A stretch of 40,251 bases of DNA, taken from an uncultured Campylobacterota bacterium (GTDB lineage Bacteria > Campylobacterota > Campylobacteria > Campylobacterales > Arcobacteraceae). Numbering within the stretch: the first letter of the stretch is position 1; every line of letters begins with the position of its first letter. Positions 32,325-40,251 of the stretch are shown here, piece after piece. The position numbers and the translations under genes were made by a program. The stretch lies in the NCBI GenBank assembly GCA_903821805.1, contig CAIJNA010000163.1, positions 1-40,251 on the forward strand, in the 5' to 3' direction. The notes beneath the pieces were generated by a model, which did not search any database, was not told the origin of the DNA, and saw only the letters and a list, made by a program, of their open reading frames with translations.

Positions 32325-33848
32325 ATGGAACACATTTTATCAATATTAATATTTTTTCCATTATTTGCAGCACTCATAGGATTGCTAGTAGATAAAGAAT
32401 CAATTAGGGCTTACGGTATAGTAATAACATTTGTAGAGTTTTTACTATCTTGCGTTATGTGGGCTGGATACGATTCATCAGCTGGAAGTATTCAATTTAC
32501 TGAATTTATTCCACTTGTTTCACAATTCGGAATATCATACAATTTAGGATTAGATGGTATATCTCTTTTTCTAGTAATTATGACTACATTTATAACAATG
32601 ATCTCATTGATAGGTTTGACTGAAACAAGAAATTTAAAACATATGATTTTATCAGTTCTTGTTTTAGAGATGGCTATGGTTGGGGTTTTTGTTGCATTAG
32701 ATGCTATGATTTTTTATCTTTTCTGGGAATTCTCACTTGTTCCAATGCTTTATTTAATTGGGGCTTGGGGAGGACCTCAAAGAATTTATGCATCTGTTAA
32801 ATTCTTTATTTATACATTTACTGGTTCATTAATTATGCTACTTGGAATGCTTTATTTAGGGTATATTTATTCAGAAGCAACTGGTGTTTGGAGTTTTAAT
32901 CTTCTAGATTGGTATATGTTACAACTTCCACTCGATATGCAATTATGGTTATTTGCAGCATTTTTCTTTGGATTCGCTATTAAAGTTCCTATGGTTCCAT
33001 TTCATACATGGCTTCCATATGCTCATGGACAAGCACCTACAATTGGTTCTGTTATTCTTGCAGCAGTATTGCTTAAAATGGGAACTTATGGTTTTATAAG
33101 ATTCTCACTACCACTTTTTCCTGACGCATCAGTTGAAATGATGATACCAATGGCTATTTTAGGGATTATTGCTATAGTTTATACAGCAATGGTAGCCTAC
33201 GCACAAGAAGATATCAAACAAGTTATAGCTTACAGTTCAGTGTCTCATATGGGTGTAATAATTCTAGGAATTTTTGCATTGAATGTTGAAGGAATAGGTG
33301 GGAGTATTTTCTTAATGATTTCTCATGGAATCGTTTCTGGTGCACTGTTTATGCTTGTTGGTGTTTTGTATGATAGAAAACATACTAAAATGATGAGTGA
33401 ATTTGGTGGATTAGCAAAAGTGATGCCCATGTATGCAACAATATTTGGAATCATGTTAATGGCTTCTGTAGGATTGCCACTTACAATAGGATTTGTTGGA
33501 GAATTCTTGAGCTTACTTGGTTTCTTTGCTGTATCTCCAATTATAACTGCTATAGCAGGTCTTACAATAATTTTAGGTGCAGTGTATATGCTTGTTCTTT
33601 ATAAAAGAACATTCTTTGGACCAATAACAAATGAGTCAAATCTTAAATTAAAAGATTTAAATGGAAGAGAGTATAGTGCTTTAATACCACTTGTTATGCT
33701 TGTTGTTTATTTGGGAATCTATCCAAAGCCTATCTTGGAGCCAGTTGATAAAAGTGTAAAACAAGTTGTACAAATTATGTATATTAAAGCAGTAACTCCA
33801 GAAGCTAAAGAAAAAATAGCTACAGTTAATTCAATAGGAGAGAGATAA
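32325..33848 (+). CDS. nuoM: NADH-quinone oxidoreductase subunit M
   Basis: This 507-residue antiporter-like subunit has about 14 membrane helices. The proton-path Glu is in FWEFSLVPMYLI-like sequence near residue 140. KVPMVPFHTWLPYAHGQAPT is near 222–241, and KQVIAYSSVSHMG near 302–314. It is intact and of normal length. A GGGGAATAG segment provides the ribosome-binding site. nuoN starts 2 bases after its stop. Confidence 0.97.
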   Translation: MEHILSILIFFPLFAALIGLLVDKESIRAYGIVITFVEFLLSCVMWAGYDSSAGSIQFTEFIPLVSQFGISYNLGLDGISLFLVIMTTFITMISLIGLTETRNLKHMILSVLVLEMAMVGVFVALDAMIFYLFWEFSLVPMLYLIGAWGGPQRIYASVKFFIYTFTGSLIMLLGMLYLGYIYSEATGVWSFNLLDWYMLQLPLDMQLWLFAAFFFGFAIKVPMVPFHTWLPYAHGQAPTIGSVILAAVLLKMGTYGFIRFSLPLFPDASVEMMIPMAILGIIAIVYTAMVAYAQEDIKQVIAYSSVSHMGVIILGIFALNVEGIGGSIFLMISHGIVSGALFMLVGVLYDRKHTKMMSEFGGLAKVMPMYATIFGIMLMASVGLPLTIGFVGEFLSLLGFFAVSPIITAIAGLTIILGAVYMLVLYKRTFFGPITNESNLKLKDLNGREYSALIPLVMLVVYLGIYPKPILEPVDKSVKQVVQIMYIKAVTPEAKEKIATVNSIGER

Positions 33849-33850
33849 TT

Positions 33851-35344
33851 ATGATAACTCCAATTTCAATAGATATGATAAGTTTAAATATTGCATCTAT
33901 AGCACCAATGACTATAGCAGTACTTGGAGCTTTATTTATATTATGTATAGACTTAGTTAGAAAACACAATGATAAACATTTTTATGTTGTACTTACAGCT
34001 TTATTTTTATTAATAGATTTTGTTTCTATTGTTTCGTATAGCGGAGCAAATAGAGGTTTCTTTGATGTGATCTTGATTGATGGTATTTCATTGTTATCGC
34101 AAGCAATTATTGTTATTTCTTCTGCATTATTCATATTTCTAAGTCTTACAAAACAAAGATTCCATGAATATAGATACCCAGAATATTTTGCATTATTCTT
34201 ATTTATGACAGCGGGATTCCAATTTATGGCATCTTCTGACAATCTGATTTTGATTTTTGTTGGCCTTGAAACAGCATCTTTGAGTTTATATACAATGATA
34301 GCTATGCACAATAGAGATAAAGCAAGTGAAGCAGCGATTAAATACTTTACGATGGGAGCATTGGCTGCAGCATTTTATGCATTCGGAGCTATGCTACTTT
34401 ATTATGTAACTGGAAGCATTGAGTTGTCTACTATATCAAATCATTTCGCTATTACAAACTTCGATAATTACCCGTTAATTCTACTGGGTGTTGTATTTAT
34501 GATTGGAGCATTAGGATTTAAATTATCGCTTGTTCCTTTCCATACTTGGGCTCCAGATGTTTATGAAGGTTCAAGTGCATCAATGGCTGGTTATATTGCG
34601 ATCGTTCCTAAAATAGCAATACTTGTAGTTGCTATAAGATTCTTTAGTATATTTATTCAAGCAGATGATACGTGGGTTAGAAGTACTCTTTATATGATGG
34701 CTATTATTACAATGACACTACCTAACCTTATTGCATTAGTTCAAACAGATATTAAAAGAATGCTTGCATTTTCATCAATTTCACATGCAGGATTCGTTCT
34801 TGTTGCAATCATGCTAGGAACAACACAAGCAATTGAAAGCTTATTTTTATATTGGATAATGTTTGCATTTGTAATTGTTGGTGCATTTGCAATGCTTTGG
34901 GTTCATAGAACAAAAGAAGAACCATCTTTTTATGGATTTACTTCTGACTATCAATTTGACAAATTTACAGGCTTGGTTAAAACTGCACCTGTTGCTGCGT
35001 TCATGCTTGGTATTTTAATGCTAGCTTTAGCTGGCGTTCCCCCATTTTCACTATTCTGGGGAAAAATGTATTTACTTAGTGCAACAATTAACAGTGGTGA
35101 AATATTCCTTGCTGTGGTTATGGTCTTGAACTCTGCTATAGCAGCTTTCTATTATTTAAAATTAATTGTTTATATGTTCTTAAAAACAAGAGATGATAAT
35201 ATTGCAATTGAGTATAGAGCTATGAATAATCTTATTCTAAAAGTTATTATTGGAATAGCTGTTGCATTCTCTATCTTATCAATATTTTGGCTTGATACTA
35301 TTCTGGCAATAGTTAAAATGGCTGTTCAAACAAGTGGATACTAA
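33851..35344 (+). CDS. nuoN: NADH-quinone oxidoreductase subunit N
   Basis: This 497-residue subunit is the last of the three antiporter-like pumps and has about 14 helices. GLETASLSLYTMIAMHNRDKASEAAIKYF at about 137–165, SLVPFHTWAPDVYEGSSAS, and KRMLAFSSISHAGF are characteristic. It ends the complex I operon. A convergent double hairpin lies between it and glmS. Confidence 0.96.
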   Translation: MITPISIDMISLNIASIAPMTIAVLGALFILCIDLVRKHNDKHFYVVLTALFLLIDFVSIVSYSGANRGFFDVILIDGISLLSQAIIVISSALFIFLSLTKQRFHEYRYPEYFALFLFMTAGFQFMASSDNLILIFVGLETASLSLYTMIAMHNRDKASEAAIKYFTMGALAAAFYAFGAMLLYYVTGSIELSTISNHFAITNFDNYPLILLGVVFMIGALGFKLSLVPFHTWAPDVYEGSSASMAGYIAIVPKIAILVVAIRFFSIFIQADDTWVRSTLYMMAIITMTLPNLIALVQTDIKRMLAFSSISHAGFVLVAIMLGTTQAIESLFLYWIMFAFVIVGAFAMLWVHRTKEEPSFYGFTSDYQFDKFTGLVKTAPVAAFMLGILMLALAGVPPFSLFWGKMYLLSATINSGEIFLAVVMVLNSAIAAFYYLKLIVYMFLKTRDDNIAIEYRAMNNLILKVIIGIAVAFSILSIFWLDTILAIVKMAVQTSGY

Positions 35345-35370
35345 TTTATAGTATCTTTCTTTGTGAAATA

Positions 35371-35411
35371 AAAAAGGGTGAAGTTTGATTATATCAACTT
35401 TCACCCTTTTT
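35371..35411. terminator. Two-way terminator between nuoN and glmS
   Basis: AAAAAGGGTGAAGTT pairs with AACTTTCACCCTTTTT across a loop of about 10 bases, with one unpaired T. A and T runs flank both sides, so it can end transcription from nuoN (plus) and from glmS (minus). Confidence 0.85.
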
Positions 35412-35419
35412 CTTGACTA

Positions 35420-35452
35420 AGTATCTTAGAGGTTATTGACCTCTGAGATACT
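35420..35452. terminator. Second hairpin close to the glmS stop
   Basis: AGTATCTTAGAGGT and ACCTCTGAGATACT form a 14-bp stem with one G-T pair and a five-base loop. The hairpin is 9 bases after the glmS stop on the minus strand. It has no T run, so it may stabilise the 3' end of the glmS transcript or protect it from decay, rather than terminate by itself. Confidence 0.55.
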
Positions 35453-35461
35453 ATCCAAATA

Positions 35462-37276
35462 CTATTCTACAGTTACAGATTTTGCTAAATTTCTTGGCAT
35501 ATCAACATCATTTCCAAGTCTAACACTAATTTCCATTGAAAATAATTGCAATACAACAAGCATCTCAAAGAATTCAAGCATATAGTGGTTTGTTTCCGCT
35601 GTTAAAATAAAATCATCAGATAATTCAAAAGAAATAGGAGAAATTGCACAAATTGTACTGTCTCTCGCGCTAAGTTCTTCTACATTTGATTTGATTTTAT
35701 CGTAGTGTAAATGCTGCGGCATAAGTGCTATCGTAAATAATTCAGGATCAGCTAATGCAATTGGTCCATGTTTCATTTCACCAGCAGGATAACCTTCTGC
35801 GTGAAGATAACTGATCTCTTTTAATTTTAATGCACCCTCAAGAGCAAGAGGATAAAAAACATCCCGACCAATAAAGAAGAACCCATGTCCATGCAAATAT
35901 CTTTTTGATAATCTTCTGCACTTCTCATGAAGTTGACTTTCTACTTTCAGGCTATTTGGAACATTTTTTAATGTTTGTAACTCTGTTTTTAGTTTCTCTG
36001 TACTTAATACATTTCTAGTTTTTCCAAAGTAAAGTGCCATCATCCAAAGCACAACAGTTTGAGTTGAAAATGCTTTTGTACTTGCAACCCCTTTTTCGAT
36101 TCCTGCTCTTAAAAGTATTGTAGCATCAGCTACTCTTGTCATGGAGCTATTATCAACATTGCATACAGCAATACTCTTAAGACCAGCATTTTTAGCCATT
36201 TTTAAAGCTTCTAAAGTATCAGCTGTTTCACCACTTTGGGAGATAACTATAAAAAGCGTATCCTTAGAGAGTAATGGTTCTTTGTATCGAAACTCACTTG
36301 CAATTTCAACTGTACATCTAATTTTTGATAATCTTTCAAAAAGATAAGATGCCGTTAATCCTGCATGATAGCTAGTCCCACAAGCACAAATTTTAATCTC
36401 ATTTATTCCCTCAATAATACTTTTATCAAGTTCATCAAAATTAATTTCATCATTTTTTAATCTACCCATCATGGTATCAATTACAACATCTTTTTGTTCA
36501 TAAATTTCTTTTTCCATAAAAAATCTGTAACCATCTTTTTGTGCGAAAAGTTTATTTTGTGGTAATGTTGTCCATTTTACTTCATCTGAAAATTCAATGT
36601 TTCCAACGCTTGCGACACCACTAACCCCATCCTCAAGATAAACAACATCATTTGCAAGACCAATCAGTGGAGCATCAGATGAAGCGAAATATATTTCTCC
36701 ATCGTCATTACCTTTTGCAACAGCCAAAGGCGAGCCATGTTTCATAAAGAATATTTTATGTGGTTCTGATTTTGTTATCAAAAGAATTGAGTAAGCACCT
36801 TCTAGTCTTTTGATGGTTTCATCAAAAGCTTTTTGTGCATCGTTTGATTGATTAAAGTAAAATTCAAAAAGATGAACAATAACTTCAGTGTCTGTTTGCG
36901 ATACAAATATGTGTCCAGCATGTGTAAGTTCTTCTTTGAGTTCTTTGTAGTTTTCAATTATTCCATTGTGTACAACATATGAATAAATTCCAAGGTGAGG
37001 ATGAGCATTGAATTCCGTAGGTTTTCCATGTGTTGCCCATCTTGTATGGCCAATTCCTGTCGACATTTCATTTGGAGTAACGCAGCAAGTAGTATTTTGT
37101 AAAACTTTCTCTTCAAGGTTCTTTATTTTTCCAACAGCTTTAAAAACTTCTAGTTTGTCATCTTGAAGCACAGCTATTCCTGCACTATCATAACCCCTAT
37201 ATTCAAGCTCTTTTAGCCCTTCTATTAAGATACCTTTAGTATTTTTATTTCCTATATAGCCTACAATCCCACACAT
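35462..37276 (-). CDS. glmS: Glutamine–fructose-6-phosphate aminotransferase (isomerizing)
   Basis: This 604-residue enzyme makes glucosamine-6-phosphate, the first step to UDP-GlcNAc for cell wall and surface sugars. Cys2 after the initiator is the glutaminase nucleophile (CGIVGYIGN). EYRGYDSAGIAV and GHTRWATHG follow. The two SIS domains contain CGTSYHAGL and ISQSGETADT, and the C-terminus ends in AKSVTVE. I see no ribozyme-type leader. The gap to ung is only 58 bases. Confidence 0.98.
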   Translation of the reverse strand: MCGIVGYIGNKNTKGILIEGLKELEYRGYDSAGIAVLQDDKLEVFKAVGKIKNLEEKVLQNTTCCVTPNEMSTGIGHTRWATHGKPTEFNAHPHLGIYSYVVHNGIIENYKELKEELTHAGHIFVSQTDTEVIVHLFEFYFNQSNDAQKAFDETIKRLEGAYSILLITKSEPHKIFFMKHGSPLAVAKGNDDGEIYFASSDAPLIGLANDVVYLEDGVSGVASVGNIEFSDEVKWTTLPQNKLFAQKDGYRFFMEKEIYEQKDVVIDTMMGRLKNDEINFDELDKSIIEGINEIKICACGTSYHAGLTASYLFERLSKIRCTVEIASEFRYKEPLLSKDTLFIVISQSGETADTLEALKMAKNAGLKSIAVCNVDNSSMTRVADATILLRAGIEKGVASTKAFSTQTVVLWMMALYFGKTRNVLSTEKLKTELQTLKNVPNSLKVESQLHEKCRRLSKRYLHGHGFFFIGRDVFYPLALEGALKLKEISYLHAEGYPAGEMKHGPIALADPELFTIALMPQHLHYDKIKSNVEELSARDSTICAISPISFELSDDFILTAETNHYMLEFFEMLVVLQLFSMEISVRLGNDVDMPRNLAKSVTVE

Positions 37277-37303
37277 ATAAAACCTCTTTATTAAAATTTA
37301 GTT

Positions 37304-37311
37304 ATTATACT
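37304..37311. promoter_or_regulatory. Overlapping divergent -10 boxes of glmS and ung
   Basis: On the minus strand TATAAT (37309–37304) lies 27 bases before the glmS ATG. On the plus strand TATACT (37306–37311) lies 23 bases before the ung ATG. The two boxes share four bases. If both are used, the polymerases would exclude each other. Confidence 0.45.
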
Positions 37312-37334
37312 TTAAAGTTGATAAAGGGACGCAA

Positions 37335-37985
37335 ATGAAGTTAAATTGGAATGATATTATTAAATCAGAACAACAAAAAGACTACTATAAAAAACTTCAA
37401 GAAGTTATAAATGAAAGATATGAATCTACAAAAGTTTATCCACCAAAAGAAAAAATATTTAATGCTTTTTCACTTTGCAGCTATGACAATTTAAAAGTTG
37501 TAATTATTGGTCAAGATCCATATCATGGAGAAGGACAAGCTCAAGGTTTAGCGTTTTCTACACCAGAAGCCATCAAAAATCCACCATCTATGGTTAATAT
37601 ACTCAAAGAAATTAAAGATGATGTTGGCTTTAGCATTTGCGAAAATGGAGATTTAACCAAATGGGCAGAGCAAGGTGTTTTGCTTATTAATACAATTTTG
37701 ACAGTGGAAGATGGTTTGCCAGCATCTCATCACAATATTGGCTGGGAAATATTTACAAATAATATAATAAGTCATATTTCTGAAAATTGTATTGGGGTTG
37801 TATTTTTACTTTGGGGGAATCCAGCGATTAAAAAAAGTAAATTCATTAATGGTGAAAAGCATTACATTTTATCAGCACCACATCCAAGTCCACTATCAAG
37901 CTATCGTGGTTTTTTTGGCTGCAAACATTTTAGTAAAACAAATGCTTTATTGAGAAATCATGGAACTAAAGAGATTGTTTGGTGA
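37335..37985 (+). CDS. ung: Uracil-DNA glycosylase
   Basis: This 216-residue family 1 enzyme removes uracil from DNA. The water-activating motif GQDPYHGEGQAQGLAFS is at about residues 59–75. LLLNT-type sequence (VLLINTILTVE) follows, and the DNA-intercalation loop HPSPLSSYRGFFGC is near 182–195. All are intact. AAAGGGA precedes the ATG. It is a single gene, convergent with the SGNH gene. The 40-base gap after it has no clear terminator. Confidence 0.97.
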   Translation: MKLNWNDIIKSEQQKDYYKKLQEVINERYESTKVYPPKEKIFNAFSLCSYDNLKVVIIGQDPYHGEGQAQGLAFSTPEAIKNPPSMVNILKEIKDDVGFSICENGDLTKWAEQGVLLINTILTVEDGLPASHHNIGWEIFTNNIISHISENCIGVVFLLWGNPAIKKSKFINGEKHYILSAPHPSPLSSYRGFFGCKHFSKTNALLRNHGTKEIVW

Positions 37986-38025
37986 TATTATGTTAATTAT
38001 GAACTTTATTTAATGCAGAAACTAA

Positions 38026-39102
38026 TTAATTTTCTTCTGGAATTGGGGGCTTGTATGAAATTATTTCTTTTTGAAGTTCCTCAATTTTTTTATCACCATT
38101 TGCTATAGTTATAAGGTAATTATTCTCTTTAATCTGATCAATAATCCATGAATTTATATTTTGATGATAATGCGAGAAATCCTTATAGTTATCTAAATCT
38201 TTTGTTATCTCAAATGCATTATGAAAATCATAAAGTCTTACGTTTTTAAATGCTGAAAATCTTTTAAAAGCATACGATTTAAATTTCAAAATATTATGTA
38301 AAGTTTTGTGTTCTTCCCATTGCTTGAAAGCTAGCATTGAATATGGTGGATAAAAAAAGATAAATTTAGTTTCTGGGTGTTTTTCAACAAGTGATATAAA
38401 ATTGTGTTCAAAGCTATTCTTTAAATTGTCAAACGTGTATTCAAGAGGTATGATTTTCTTGCTTTTTTTATTATAATCATCATACATTTCTAATACATTT
38501 TCTTTGCCAAAACTATCTTCTGATAAATGTTGCCATTGATACATGTTTTCATATTTCCATCTAGGCTCATCAGTGTTGTATCGTTGATTTAAAAGCGGAG
38601 TTTGTATAGACTCTTTTAATGTGTCAAAATTTGCCAAATAAAAAAAGTCGTTCAGAATATCATTATCATATAAATACATAGGTAACGAGTTATCACCATA
38701 ACTTAATCTGTCAACTTTTCCAGAAAGTGAATACATATCAAATCCGATTAATATGATATCTATTTTTTTTCCAGTACCAAATGCTGTGTTTAGCATTAGA
38801 AATATTTCATGCGATGTAGCACCACTAATTGATAATTTAATTGGTTTTGGCATTATTTCATTTGATTTTGAGATTAAAAAGTTTTCAGTCATAGAGCTAC
38901 CAATTATTATTGATTGGTAATCGTGATGTTTTGAAAGACCAGTATTTAAGGCTCTTTGGTTTCCTCCATAAAAAGTTTTGTAAAGAGTTGGCTGTCTATA
39001 TTGTTGAAATGGATCAATAATAAAATTAAACACTGCAACACAAGCTATAAATATAAAGGTAAGGATATATATAGAATAAATAAACTTTTTACTACTCATC
39101 AC
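38026..39102 (-). CDS. SGNH-type hydrolase/acetyltransferase partner of an MBOAT protein
   Basis: This 358-residue protein has an N-terminal membrane anchor (about 8–30) with the rest probably periplasmic. IIIGSSMTENF (S69/S70) fits block I of an SGNH esterase fold, and DFSHYH (D308, H311/H313) fits the catalytic Asp–His block. This looks like the DltD/AlgJ/AlgX-type partners that complete O-acetyl transfer to extracellular sugars. The gene follows the MBOAT gene by 5 bases, and the AGGA in that gap is its ribosome-binding site. The target polymer is unknown. Two ATGs in tandem occur at the start. Confidence 0.78.
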   Translation of the reverse strand: MMSSKKFIYSIYILTFIFIACVAVFNFIIDPFQQYRQPTLYKTFYGGNQRALNTGLSKHHDYQSIIIGSSMTENFLISKSNEIMPKPIKLSISGATSHEIFLMLNTAFGTGKKIDIILIGFDMYSLSGKVDRLSYGDNSLPMYLYDNDILNDFFYLANFDTLKESIQTPLLNQRYNTDEPRWKYENMYQWQHLSEDSFGKENVLEMYDDYNKKSKKIIPLEYTFDNLKNSFEHNFISLVEKHPETKFIFFYPPYSMLAFKQWEEHKTLHNILKFKSYAFKRFSAFKNVRLYDFHNAFEITKDLDNYKDFSHYHQNINSWIIDQIKENNYLITIANGDKKIEELQKEIISYKPPIPEEN

Positions 39103-39107
39103 AAATC

Positions 39108-40251
39108 CTAAAAATTAAAATACAAAAATTCACTGATTTTGCTCAATGATAAAATGTCAAGTGCCAATAAAAGCACAACAAAGAGAACAAGTTTTTTAGA
39201 CAAAACTAATTTTTCTGCATATTGATTTGAGTTGCTAAAAAAGAAGCTAAAAATAACAACAACAAACATAACGCATATGATAACAAGTGAAATAGTATTT
39301 ACAGCAGCAAAATCATACATGTTAAAAAAATCATCAACTATGTCATACATTGCAAAATCTTCAAATGCATCAATTAAAAACATTCCATTTAATACTTTTA
39401 TCGCATCATCCCATTCCTTAGCTCTAAAAAATATCCAAGATATATTTACGAAGTTAAATGTTACAAACCATCCAAGCCAAGTCCACATTCTAAATCCAAG
39501 ATTTGACCAAAATCTATGGATCACTAGAGCCATTCCATGTAAAAATCCCCAAAATATAAATGTCCAGCCGGCCCCATGCCAGAGTCCACCAAGAATAAAT
39601 GTAATAAGAAGGTTCGTGTAAGTTCGAAAACTTCCTAATCTATTTCCTCCAAGAGGAATATAAATGTAATCTCTTAAGAATCTACTCAAAGTAATATGCC
39701 ATCTTCTCCAAAAATCTTGAATATCTGATGCCTTGTATGGTGAATTAAAATTAATCGGGAGTCTTATATTGAAAAGAAGTGCTACTCCAAGCGCCATATC
39801 CGTGTATCCTGAAAAATCAAAATACAGTTGGAACGTATAAGATAAACTTGTTGCCCAAGCCTCAACGATATTAAGACTTATTGATGTGTCAAAGCCATGA
39901 TTTGCCCAGACAGAAAAGGTATCAGCAATAACAACTTTTTTAAATAAACCGATTGAGAACAAAAAGATTCCAACAGCAATATTTTTGTGATTTTTGGCCA
40001 AGTTGGACACTTTGTCAAACTGCGGCATCATCTCTTTGTGATGCAAGATGGGCCCAGCTAAAAGATGTGGAAAAAATGTTACAAACAATCCATAATTTAG
40101 CAGATCATATTCTTTTGTTTCTCCTCTGTAACTATCAACCAAGTAGGCAATCTGAGTAAATGTAAAAAAACTAATTCCAAGCGGAAGCAACAGATGAATT
40201 AGATTAAAGTCTGTTCCTCCAATCATATTGATGTTTTCAATAAAAAAATCA
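39108..40251 (-). CDS. MBOAT family O-acyltransferase (AlgI type), 5' end cut by the window edge
   Basis: About 380 codons are visible. The first in-frame ATG (40226) is internal. Upstream codons up to the edge read DFFIENIN, which continues the conserved AlgI-family segment, so the true start lies outside. The multi-helix protein contains DFSGYTDMALG, FWRRWHITLSRFLRDYIYIPLGG and GLWHGAGWTFIFWGFLHG, which holds the catalytic His. AlgI-type enzymes pass acetyl groups across the inner membrane for modification of alginate, peptidoglycan or exopolysaccharide. The adjacent SGNH gene supports this. The substrate cannot be told. Confidence 0.9.
   Translation of the reverse strand, partial: DFFIENINMIGGTDFNLIHLLLPLGISFFTFTQIAYLVDSYRGETKEYDLLNYGLFVTFFPHLLAGPILHHKEMMPQFDKVSNLAKNHKNIAVGIFLFSIGLFKKVVIADTFSVWANHGFDTSISLNIVEAWATSLSYTFQLYFDFSGYTDMALGVALLFNIRLPINFNSPYKASDIQDFWRRWHITLSRFLRDYIYIPLGGNRLGSFRTYTNLLITFILGGLWHGAGWTFIFWGFLHGMALVIHRFWSNLGFRMWTWLGWFVTFNFVNISWIFFRAKEWDDAIKVLNGMFLIDAFEDFAMYDIVDDFFNMYDFAAVNTISLVIICVMFVVVIFSFFFSNSNQYAEKLVLSKKLVLFVVLLLALDILSLSKISEFLYFNF

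Noticed and set aside
35462..37334. A glmS ribozyme or riboswitch
   Set aside because: The upstream gap is only 58 bases and contains promoters. It is too short for the ribozyme.
39232..39621. 129-codon plus-strand frame opposite the MBOAT gene
   Set aside because: It is a shadow of conserved MBOAT coding sequence, with biased composition and no start signal.

Overview
The window comes from an AT-rich member of the Campylobacterota (Epsilonproteobacteria). It most resembles Sulfurimonas/Sulfurovum-type free-living relatives of Campylobacter. The evidence is the protein sequences themselves (short PabC, Cys-free L32, short S2/EF-Ts, CcoI/CcoS) and gene orders that I recall from Campylobacter jejuni: gmk–acidic protein–ABC ATPase–tsf–rpsB, and fdx–ndk–yceD–rpmF–plsX–fabH. 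The genus is inferred, not shown. I see no tRNA, rRNA, CRISPR array, insertion sequence or phage gene. No gap between genes exceeds 300 bases. Coding is dense, with many 1–13 base overlaps.

Layout. 1–10975 is almost all minus strand. It holds cbb3-oxidase maturation genes (ccoI, ccoS), a one-domain asparaginase homologue, gmk, an acidic protein with a degenerate receiver-like N-terminus, a LolD-type ABC ATPase, tsf, rpsB, pyrG, a c-type cytochrome, a stand-alone ThiD2-like domain protein and a Bax-inhibitor-1 family membrane protein. 11132–15763 is plus strand: pyrB with a small coupled gene, a 2[4Fe-4S] ferredoxin with a strong terminator, then ndk–yceD–rpmF–plsX–fabH. 15767–17738 is a minus-strand set coupled by ATGA overlaps: pabB, pabC and a small protein that resembles SspB, the ClpXP adaptor.

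17960–35344 is a complete, single-direction complex I (nuo) operon, and it is the most interesting region. The normal NADH-input module (NuoE/NuoF) is absent. The nuoE position holds an 88-residue protein with no cysteine. The nuoF position holds a fusion of the C-terminal NuoF iron-sulfur domain with a GltD/PreT-like flavoprotein. Two tandem nuoG genes follow. The first keeps all four cysteines expected for cluster N7; the second has lost them and carries a charged insertion. I infer a complex I whose electron entry has been rebuilt, possibly for NAD(P)H, ferredoxin or flavodoxin, joined to ordinary NuoA–D and NuoH–N modules.

35371–40251 holds a double-hairpin terminator, glmS (minus), ung (plus), and a minus-strand SGNH/MBOAT pair likely to O-acetylate an extracellular polysaccharide. 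The MBOAT gene runs off the right edge. Regulatory candidates include a possibly pseudoknotted rpsB leader, a TGTAAC-N5-GTTACA palindrome and a 20-base-spaced tandem repeat between pabB and nuoA, and several TATAAT-like boxes.
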